Source: Chrysemys picta bellii (lineage: Eukaryota; Chordata; Testudines; Emydidae). From it: a stretch of DNA of 64,000 nt. Of the stretch, positions 56,363 to 64,000 are shown in pieces. Location: contig NC_088792.1 in the NCBI RefSeq assembly GCF_011386835.1, positions 111,262,421-111,326,420 of the forward strand, in the 5' to 3' direction. The notes beneath the pieces are model-generated. The model did no database searches. It was not told the DNA's origin and was given only the letters and a program-made list of their open reading frames with translations. A program made the position numbers and the translations under genes. Every line of letters starts with the position of its first letter. Position 1 is the stretch's first letter.

Positions 56363-57043
56363 CAGGGCCGGCTCTAGGATTTTTGCCACCCCAAGCAAAA
56401 AGATTTTTGGCCACCCCTCCTTTTTTCGTGCCCCCCCTCACCCCTAGCCCCACTCCAAATCCCCGGCCCCGCCTCCTCCCCCAGGGTGCCGCATTCCCCC
56501 CCCCCATTGCTTCCTGTGGGCCCCCTCCCGCGATCTCCCGCCCTAGCTCACTTCCGCTCCACCTGCTCCCCCGGGCATGCCGCCGCTCAGCTTCTCCCCC
56601 CCCCCCCTCAGGTGAGGGAGGGGGGAGAAGCAGAACAGCGGCGCGTTCAGGGGAACAGTCGGAGCGGAGGTGAGCTAGGGTGGGGGGAGCCACAGGAAGT
56701 AACGGGCGGGTAGAGGAACCGCTCCCGCTCCAACTCACCTCTGCTCCACCACTGCCGCCTCTCCCGAGTGCCCCCCCACTCGGCTTCTCCTCCCTCACAG
56801 CCTTGCTGTGCGAAACAGCTGTTTTGCGCCCGGCAAGCCTGGGAGGGAGGGGAGAGAAGTGGAGCAGTGGCAGCGGCTCAGGGGAGCAGGCGGAGGCGGA
56901 GTGGAGGCGAGCTGGGGTACCGGGGGCACTTTTTCTCCATGCCACGGAGTCAGTGCCTATGATGGCCGGTGCCAGAATGCCGCCCCTAGAAATGTGCCAC
57001 CCCAAGCACCTGTTTGTTTTGCTGGTGCCTAGAGCTGGCCCTG
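56363..57043. mobile_element. hAT derivative, 681 bp (CAGGGCCGGC)
   Basis: Ends CAGGGCCGGCTCTAGG and CCTAGAGCTGGCCCTG, perfect duplication CTGAGAGC (56355-56362, 57044-57051). The interior is GC-rich with inverted GGAGAAGC / GCTTCTCC blocks. The 255- and 174-codon frames across it have no domain. Confidence 0.93.
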
Positions 57044-57051
57044 CTGAGAGC

Positions 57052-57479
57052 TCAAGCACTCACTGGGATACCCAGAAATATAACCCAGTTTCAATACATG
57101 AAGAATCAACTACGTGGGAAAGAGCAAAGGAAAAGAACTGGTTGGCCCAAAGACAACAGGACTGTCATCCCACTCAGCTCTGGAGTCTGAGATTTCAACC
57201 ATGAAGTCCTAATAAGGACCACTCAGAAGGACGCCAAAATTCAAAACGGCCTCCTGGAGCCCAGGAGAGAGACATCTTTACTGCTCCCACAAGCATAATT
57301 ATATCCAAATTCCTTTTTTGCCTATGCATGCAGGTATTTGTGATGGGATTTCTATGTATATTGATTTACACAAGAGAGATGATGTAAATTGTCTCTCAGA
57401 TGATTTATACAGAAACACTGCATATTTGAAATTATCGGCCGTGTATTTGAGGAATCAGTGTGCATCTGTTGTACTTACT
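57052..57479. other. unassigned sequence
   Basis: No recognised feature. Confidence 0.4.
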
Positions 57480-58310
57480 TCCTGGATTCTGAATTAACTG
57501 TATCAGATCAGGAAAAAGATCTTGGTGTTATTGTGGACAGCTAAATGGGACCTCTGCTCCATACACATCAGTGGTCCAAAACACAAACAAAATGTGAGGA
57601 TGCATAAGGGATAGGATGGAGAATAATACAGAAAATATTACAATAGCATTCTGTACATGACATGTATGCCCTCATTTGTGTCCGGTTTTGATAGTCCTTC
57701 CATCTCAAAAAAAAAAAAAAAAAAGGACAAACAGAGGTGGCTCAAATGGGAAGACATGGAAAACCTTCCATGTGAAGAGAAAAAAATACTGAACATGTTT
57801 ACATTAGAAAGGATGTGAATAAGAGTGACCTGATAAAAATATTCAAAATAATGAATGTTGTAAAGAGGAGGAATTATAGTGCCCCTGTAATTTTCTCAAT
57901 GCAAGCGCCATTATCCAACTTTTAGTTTAAGGAAACAAAGTTATATAATTCCAAATTGAAAAAGGGAAATATATGTATATTTTTTACAAAATGTTCAATT
58001 AGCCTGTGGAACTCATTGCTACAATATGTCACTGAGACCAAGAGCTTAGCAGGATTCAAAAAAAGATTGGACCTTTTAAGAAGACCTAGAATAATAGAAC
58101 TGAATATTAAAATATAAACAAGGGTTTGCAAGGTATATGAACATTCTTGCTTCAGGGCTTAAGCCAATTTGTAAATAGTGGAGATTAATAAGAAATTTTC
58201 CTTGGGGACAGGTTGTCCCATTACTGCTTTCAGCAGGTTTCCTTGTACTTTCCTCTGAAGCAAGTGATACAGGCCACTATTAGAGACAATTGATGTTCCA
58301 TTGGCATGAG
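57480..58310 (+). mobile_element. CR1/L3-type LINE 3' end, decayed
   Basis: Plus strand has EKDLGVIVDS (about 57510-57540), a conserved CR1/L3 ORF2 piece. Near 58005 follow LRNSLLQYVTETKSLAG and FKKRLD, the ORF2 C-terminus. The 3' UTR features GGCTTAAGCCAATTTG and CAGGTTGTCCCATTACTGC, as in L3-type elements. It contains a poly(A) run at 57708-57724 and many stops. Older than the CR1 copies at 38401 and 53531 by divergence. Confidence 0.75.
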
Positions 58311-58367
58311 TGAATTTCTGTGTTCTTGTGTTTTGACAATAAATCCCCTAGCAGTTTTGCACTGAGA

Positions 58368-58625
58368 GTATGTATATCTACGCTAGTCTTTTATACCTCA
58401 AGTTAGCTGATAGCCAATTAACTAGAGTTGCTTAACAGGTTTAAAAGCTAGTGTGGTTACTTCCAACATGTTTGTTCCAGACTACAAACATTTATTTTTT
58501 ACTCCAGTCTGGAACAAACATGTTGGAAGTGTCCACGCTAGCTTTTAAAAACACGTTAAGTACTTTTGTGTTAATTGGCAGACAATTAACCTGAGGCACA
58601 AAAGTCTAGTGAAAACAAGCCCTAA
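58368..58625. mobile_element. near full-length palindromic MITE
   Basis: About 258 bp. The left arm AACATGTTTGTTCCAGACT (58469) and right arm AGTCTGGAACAAACATGTT (58507) pair perfectly, and pairing continues outward through AAAAGCTAGTGTGG / CCACGCTAGCTTTT and CCAATTAAC / GTTAATTGG to the ends. The loop is about 20 bp near 58497. Non-coding. Confidence 0.85.
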
Positions 58626-59066
58626 ATATTCGCAGAAACTCATTCAGCCCTGACAAGTGTAATTAAAACCAATGTTTAAGCCTCTTTCTTCCACTCCCCT
58701 CCATAAATAGTTATCAGTTTGAAAATGTTTATTTTAACTGGCATATTTTCTAGCTCAATTTGCACATGGGTATTATATACAATGCAAAGTGGAAATCCAT
58801 TATCACATTACAAGGTTTTTATGTCTTCCACAGTGAAGTTGAAAATACATGTCACTAAGGCAAAGTTCAGTATTATTATGGCTTGTTGTTGTCAAGGTAA
58901 TAATGTAATATGAAAGCAAGGTTTATTAATTCAGTAGGTTACTTTTGATGGAAAATATAAATTAGAGAGAATTTCACATACTTGAATTTCACACCAAAGC
59001 TAGCTATTTTCACAAGGAAAGGCTTGTTCATAGTAAAATATACTTTAAATACAAAATTTGTTATTA
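58626..59066. other. unassigned AT-rich sequence
   Basis: No recognised feature. Confidence 0.4.
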
Positions 59067-59071
59067 ATAAT

Positions 59072-60120
59072 TGTAACCGTGCCTCTGTGGGTCACAACTG
59101 AGGATGCCAAATTCAGGACAAACTGATGGTTATTCTTTCATATGATATATCAAACCAGCAACAAAAGTAAACTCCTGTTTCACCGCACTGGCTAACAAGA
59201 AGTCATAAAAGCAGTTTCCCTAGGCATTCCAGTTCTTATATCACCACCAAAAACACTGGATTCAGAGATGAGTGCTTCTTTACAAATGAAAGGTTCTTCT
59301 GATCCTAAAGGACCAGCCACACACACCCAGGTAAATATATAACTTAAATCTTACCCAAAAATCATGCTGATGCCAATTCTCTAATATCAAAAATCTAAAG
59401 GTTTATTCAAAGAAAAAGAAAGGTGAGAGTTAAAAATGGTTAAAAAAAATCAAATACATACAGTAATTGCAAAGTTCTTGGTTCAGGCTTGTAGCAGTGA
59501 TGGAATAAACTGCTGGCTTAAGTCAAGTCTTTGGAATACATCCACAGCCTGGATGGGTCATTCAGTCCTTTGTTCAGAGCTTCAGTTCATAGCAAAGTCT
59601 TTCCAGAGATAAGAAGCAGGATTGAAGACAAAATGGAGGTGCTTCCAGGGCCTTTTATAGCTTCTGCCATGTGAAGGGAATCCCATTGTTCCTACTGTGG
59701 AAAATTACAGCAACAAGATGGAGTTTGGAGTCACATGGGCAAGTCACATGTCCATGCATTTCACCTAGTCACAGCAGGAAATTCCAGTAAGTGTACATAG
59801 GCGTGTCCCATGGTCCATTGTCAGTTAAATGTTCCTTTGGTGGGCCTCTCAATTTGAATAGTCCCTCCAAGTTGTGCTGGATAGCTACCTTGTTAGTTCT
59901 CCCAAAAGCACAAACATTTGAAATACAGGTATAGAGCCAATACTCATAACTTCAAATGCAAAAATGATACATGCATACAGATAGCATAATCATTACCAGC
60001 AAATCATAACCTTTTCATAGATATCTTACATGCCACATTGTGTATGAGATTGTTGCAAATATATAACAGTGATTGCAACAATGATCTACATGGTCATAAT
60101 TTATAACAGATAACGTCACA
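59072..60120 (-). mobile_element. solo LTR of an endogenous retrovirus-like element, 1.05 kb
   Basis: Plus strand runs TGTAACCGTGCCTCTG to GATAACGTCACA; flanks ATAAT and TTAAT (4 of 5). On minus it shows GCTATAAAAGGCC near 59658 and GAATAAACC near 59405, in correct TATA then polyadenylation order. No coding part. Its right edge lies two bases from the duplication of the next retroposon. Confidence 0.75.
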
Positions 60121-60133
60121 TTAATATTGCAGA

Positions 60134-60356
60134 GTCAGGGACGGTGGCATGCCCCTGCAATCCTAACTACTTGGGAGGCTGAGATTGGCGGATCGCTCAG
60201 GGGTTCTGGGCTGCACTGCGCTGTGCTGATCAGGTGTCCGGTGCCACTGACAGCCTTGCCAGTGGGTGTCTGAAAGACTGGCTAGAACAACACGAATGAC
60301 GAGTTGTGATCAGTGCTCCCTCTGTGAGGGCTGATGAACCAATTGATCAAGGTGAC
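60134..60356 (+). mobile_element. retroposon with 7SL RNA-like head
   Basis: The first 107 bases follow the Alu domain of 7SL RNA in order: GTCAGGGACGGTGGCATG, CTACTTGGGAGGCTGAG, TTGGCGGATCGCT, GTTCTGGGCTGCACTGCG and CAGGTGTCCG. The next 116 bases do not match 7SL and I cannot place them. The unit is bracketed by a perfect 11-bp direct repeat AATATTGCAGA (60123-60133, 60357-60367), the mark of LINE-driven insertion, but there is no A-rich tail. The TTCTGGGCTG block is 7SL-like and is not in primate Alu, which argues against contamination. It could be a truncated 7SL pseudogene fused to other sequence or a 7SL-headed SINE. Confidence 0.7.
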
Positions 60357-60367
60357 AATATTGCAGA

Positions 60368-61825
60368 ATTTCTTGACTAAGGGACATACCAGGAAATAGG
60401 TACCACATTCCCAGTGTTTTTTAGCCTACTCCTTGCCTTTGTGCAATTTGGCCCCTATTTCTATTACTGTTTGAATAGAGAAAGTCAAAAGGTAACTGTA
60501 GTTAAAGCATTTTTGGATGTACGTTACTTTACTTCCATTTTATTTAAACATCCTGTTGTTAGCTTTTTAACGATGGAAACTTTCTGCACAAAGCAGTGTG
60601 AAGCATAAGCCCTTTGGCTTACAACAAAAAGATTTTAAAGAAAGTTAAAACAGGACTGGGCTAAATTCCTTCTGAAAATATCATTTAGGTGGACAATACA
60701 GGAAAACCTTATTAATTCTCATATCACTAATATGCACACAACAGAAAATGTGTAAACTAGAATTGGCAGGCTCTTTCCATTTCCCAGGAACATTTGCATA
60801 GTGCAGAGCCACAGTGAGGTCTCATATTAGCAAAACTTTTAGAAAATTTACTTTAATGTGCGTCCTAGGATATGAAATATTCTGAAATAATTGACATTAA
60901 ATTGCAAATGTCAAAATAAAAGAATAAGTGCAATTTGCCAACCATTGTCCATACTACTTGTGTTTGTTGGCTTTAGTTGCTAATTCACACAACTGGTCAC
61001 TTACATTGGAATACTAGAGAAGTTTTACTGCATAGAATGTCATTCAAAAAAGAATGGGTTACTTTATTTAATCCACTAATCCTTGAGCCTCAATCTTTAC
61101 TGCTGAGGCCACAACTTCAGATCTGATTCTGCTTTCAACTAACTGCTGGTGCTAATACAAAGTAAGACATTTGTGAATCATCATATGATTTGCCATATCA
61201 AATCAGACAATTGGTCCATCCTACTTATCATGTTGCCTCTATAAATGGCCAATATGCAGTGTTTCAGACAAAGATAAAAAGCCCGGCAATGACTTGCCCA
61301 GCCGTACAATGAGTGGCATGGATGGAGGAGAGAAAGAAGGAGATATTGTCTCTTTTTTTCAGATGTGATCAATTTAAAGTGCACTTTAAATTGTACAATT
61401 CTACATATATTGCCTCTAAATAACTTTTGGATAAAATTTTCTGTGTTTACAACTAAATATTTTAATTTTTATATTTTATTTTTGTTATTTTTTTAATGAC
61501 CAGATCTTCAGAGTCAATTTTTGGTCCAAGAATCAAACTGTGTTCCTTCCATCTGATGTATTATCACCAGGCCAAAATAGAACCTGACTGATGCCCTTTC
61601 AATCCTCTGGTTTCCAAATTATGCCCTCAGAGTTATCTGCGCAACCTCATTGACTGCAGTAGGTTTCCTAGATGTAATTAATTGGAATTGAACAAAAAAA
61701 TTCTGCTGATATATAAGATATACTAGAATTCACAGTTCACTCAACCTTAGTTGCACTGGCTCTGCAGGCTAACTGGAGTAAATTGAAATAAAAACTTTTG
61801 TCCTCACTAAAATCAGCAGAAATGT
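60368..61825. other. unassigned AT-rich sequence
   Basis: No gene or repeat supported. Confidence 0.45.
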
Positions 61826-61833
61826 CTCTAAGG

Positions 61834-61951
61834 CAGGGGTTCCCAAACTTGGTTCGCGGCTTATTCAGGGTAAGCCCCTGGCGTGACGTGAGACACTTTG
61901 TTTACCTGAGCATCCACAGACACGGCTGCTCGCAGCTCTGAGTGGCCGCGG
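61834..61951. mobile_element. hAT fragment (CAGGGGTTCCCAAACTTGG)
   Basis: Starts CAGGGGTTCCCAAACTTGG, ends GTGGCCGCGG, with perfect 8-bp repeats CTCTAAGG on both sides (61826-61833, 61952-61959). The right end does not match the left, so it is an internally deleted or one-ended copy. Confidence 0.65.
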
Positions 61952-61956
61952 CTCTA

Positions 61957-62275
61957 AGGACATAAGAACGGACATACTGGGTCAGACCAGTGATCCATCT
62001 ACCTCAGTATCCTGTCTTCCAACAGTGGCTGTTGCCAGATGCTTCAGAGGGAATGAACAGAGCAGGGTAATTTATTGAGTGATCCACCCCTTCATCTAGT
62101 CCCCATTTCTGGCAGTCAAAGATTTAGGGACACCCAGACCACAGGGTTGCATTCCTGACCATCTTGGATAATAGCCATTGATGGACCCATCCTCCATTAG
62201 TTTTTTTTTTTTTAACCCAGTTATACTTTTGGCCTTCACGACATCCCCGGCAACGAGTTCCACAGGTTGAGTGTG
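61957..62275 (-). mobile_element. CR1-type LINE 3' end
   Basis: Plus strand AAGGACATAAGAACGGACAT, then ACTGGGTCAGACCAG and GATGGACCCATCCTCC, is the antisense of a CR1-type 3' region. It joins directly to plus-strand CR1 ORF2 at about 62276, head to head. Confidence 0.75.
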
Positions 62276-63499
62276 CGTTGGCTGCTTACAAACAGGGAAG
62301 AATTGGGAGGGGAAGTAGAAGTGGATGGCAACCTAGGCAGCAGTGACCATGAGATGGTTGAGTTCAGGATCCTCACAAAAGGAAGAAAGGAGAGTAGCAA
62401 AATATGGACCCTGAACTTCAGAAAAGCAGACTTAGACTCCCTTAGGGAACTGACGGGCAGGACCCCCTGGGAAGCTAATATGAGGGGGCAAGAAGTCCAG
62501 TCTGTATTTTAAAGAATCCTTATTGAGGGCACAGGAACAAACCATCACGAAGTGCAGAAAGAATAGCAAATATGGCAGGTGACCAGCTTGGCTTAACAGT
62601 GAAATCTTCGGTGAGCTTATACTCCAAAAGAAAGCTTACAAGAAGTGGAAATTTGGACAGATGACTAGGGAGGAGAATAAAAATATTGCTAGAGCACGCA
62701 GGGGTGTAATCAGGAAGGCCAAGGCACAATTGGAGTTGTAGCTAGCAAGGGATGTGAAGGGTAACAAGAAGGGTTTCTACAGGTATGTTAGCAACAAGAA
62801 GAAGGTCAGGGAAAGTGTGGGACCCTTACTGAATGGGGGAGGCAACATAGAGACAGATGATGTGAAAAAAAGCTGAAGCACTCAATGCTTTTTTTGCATC
62901 GGTCTTCACAGACAAGGTCAGCTCCCGGACTGCTGCACTGGGCAACACAGTATGGGGAGGAGGTGGGCAGCCCTCAGTGGTGAAAGAACAGGTTAAGGAC
63001 TATTTAGAAAAGCTGGACGTGCACAAGTCCAAATCTAATGCATCCAAGGGTACTGAGGGAGTTGGCTGATGTGATTGCAGAGCCATTGGCCATTATCTTT
63101 GAAAATTCGTGGTGATCGGGGGGCAGAGGGTCCCGGACGATTGGAAAAAGGCAAATATAGTGCCCATATTTTAAAAAGGGAAGAAAGAGAACCCGGGGAA
63201 CTACAGTCAGCCTCACTTCAGTCCCCAGCAAAATCATGGAGCAGGTCCTCAAGGAATACATTTTAAAACACTTGGAGGAGAGTAAGGTGATCAGGAACAG
63301 TCAACATGGATTCACCAATGGCAAGTCATGCCTGACCAACCTGATTGCCTTCTATGATAAGATAACTGCCTCTGTGGATCTCGGGAAAGTGGTGGATGTT
63401 ATATATCTTGACTTTAGCAAAGCTTTTGATACGGTCTCCCACACTATTCTTGCCAGCAAGTGTAAGAAGTATGGATTGGATGAATGGACTATAAGGTGG
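62276..63499 (+). pseudogene. CR1 ORF2, endonuclease end to RT start, decayed
   Basis: ORF2 of CR1 has endonuclease then reverse transcriptase. Plus strand shows NLGSSDHEMVEF (62330), the end of the endonuclease with the catalytic SDH triplet, then the linker IWTLNFRKADLDSLRELTG. After many frame changes RT begins: [13 protein letters not shown] in one frame, then from 63236 the open piece with [20 protein letters not shown] and [15 protein letters not shown], which includes RT motif A with its catalytic Asp. It stops at 63499, where an LTR starts mid-gene. Continuation lies beyond the window if present. Confidence 0.9.
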
Positions 63500-64000
63500 T
63501 GTGACAGACTCCAGTGGGGTACAGGAGTCTGGTAGAGTGCAAATATACTGGTCACTGGATAAGTAGTTTTCTGTTTCCTGAGTGACCAGAGCAGGGGCTG
63601 ACTGGAGTAATCAGGAACCTGCTAGAACGAGTTAAGGCAGGCAGGCTAATTAGGACACCTGGAGCCAATTAAGAAGCTGCTAGAATCAATTAAGGCAGGC
63701 TAATCAGGGCACCTGGGTTTTAAAAGGAGCTCACTTCAGTTTGTGGTGCGAGTGTGAGGAGCTGGGAGCAAGAGGTGTGAGGAGCTGAGAGTGAGAGGGT
63801 GTGCTGCTGGAGGACTGAGGAGCACAAGCATTATCAGACACCAGGAGGAAGGTCCTGTGGTGAGACTAAGGAAGGTGTTTGGAGGAGGCCATGGGGAAGT
63901 AGCCCAGGGAGTTGTAGCTGTCATGCAGCTGTTACAGGAGGCACTATAGACAGCTGCTGTCCACAGGGCCCTAGGCTGGAACCCGGAGTAGAGGGCAGGC
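63500..64000 (+). repeat. LTR retrotransposon terminus, runs off the window
   Basis: Begins TGTGACAGACTCCAGTGGGG directly within the CR1 RT frame. Has repeated GAATCAATTAAGGCAGGC/CTAATTAGGACACCTGG blocks, a TTTTAAAAGGAGC motif at 63718 as possible promoter, then GAGCTGGGAGCAAGAGG repeats. No TG...CA partner end is seen inside the window. Probably the 5' portion of a Gypsy-type LTR. Confidence 0.65.

Noticed and set aside
56292..57059. 255-codon minus-strand frame
   Set aside because: It coincides almost exactly with the GC-rich hAT derivative at 56363-57043, including both TIRs, so it is compositional.
60134..60240. Human Alu contamination
   Set aside because: The TTCTGGGCTGCACTGCGC block follows 7SL RNA and is not in Alu, and the unit has its own target duplication in turtle-like DNA.
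60134..60356. Functional 7SL RNA gene
   Set aside because: Only the Alu-domain part matches, with several changes, and the S domain is replaced by unrelated sequence.
1..64000. CRISPR arrays, bacterial operons, rRNA genes, phage functions
   Set aside because: Nothing of this kind is visible; the content is typical of a vertebrate repeat landscape.
1..64000. Host protein-coding exons
   Set aside because: No frame outside mobile elements showed a recognisable domain with splice signals. Short exons cannot be excluded by eye; an alignment to turtle transcripts would decide.

Overview
This window looks like intergenic or intronic DNA from a reptile, most likely a cryptodiran turtle. The grounds are repeat content only: CR1 and L2/L3-type LINE fragments on both strands, a tRNA-headed SINE with a CR1-like tail (44522-44702, as in the turtle Cry/tortoise PolIII SINEs), a Harbinger element with convergent HARBI1-type transposase and Myb/SANT genes, a ZMYM1-like hAT transposase, Ty3/Gypsy elements, several long LTRs of the Gypsy or ERV kind, and many short DNA-transposon derivatives. 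I could not support any host protein-coding exon. Nearly every long reading frame lies in a mobile element or in a GC-rich repeat.

Layout. 66-303: truncated MITE. 1816-8791: a degenerate Ty3/Gypsy element on the minus strand with both LTRs. Its order is gag (SCAN-like capsid, CCHC knuckle), protease, integrase, reverse transcriptase, RNase H, which is the Gmr1-type order with integrase before RT. Its 5' LTR is split by a second, unrelated solo LTR (7194-8012, TSD GCGGC). 8933-15110: MITEs, a CR1 3' end and hAT derivatives. 15742-20250: remains of an old Harbinger (Myb/SANT-like exon on plus, transposase on minus), separated by a decayed autonomous hAT (16.8-19.27 kb) that carries a small MITE in its 3' region. 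22278-25684: a large DNA transposon with inverted ends, tRNA-like modules and an L2-like LINE inside. 28309-30440: a Gypsy remnant whose 5' LTR was hit by another LTR. 30997-32425: LTR and LTR-like sequence with a hAT MITE. 33073-37352: the best-preserved element, a 4.3-kb Harbinger with a transposase frame broken by one stop, a decayed two-exon Myb/SANT gene, and an unexplained antisense frame in the Myb intron. 38401-57043: CR1 fragments, a SINE, solo LTRs (43853-44231; 50555-51448, TSD GTTTC) and hAT MITEs with clear 8-bp TSDs. 57480-64000: a CR1/L3 3' end, a near full-length palindromic MITE, a 1.05-kb solo LTR, a retroposon with a 7SL-RNA-like head and an 11-bp TSD, head-to-head CR1 pieces, and an LTR that interrupts a CR1 RT frame and runs off the window.

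How the parts relate. Partners can be matched by their ends. The ZMYM1-like hAT ends in GGCCGGCCCTG at 19272, the same terminus as the CAGGGCCGGC MITEs at 18904, 32164, 39027, 40998 and 56363, so that family is the likely source of their transposase. The two Harbingers share the convergent transposase/Myb layout. Nesting gives relative ages: hAT within Harbinger, MITE within hAT, hAT within CR1, LTR within LTR. Boundaries given with TSDs are exact as read; boundaries of old elements are approximate. Family names rest on motif recognition without any database search.
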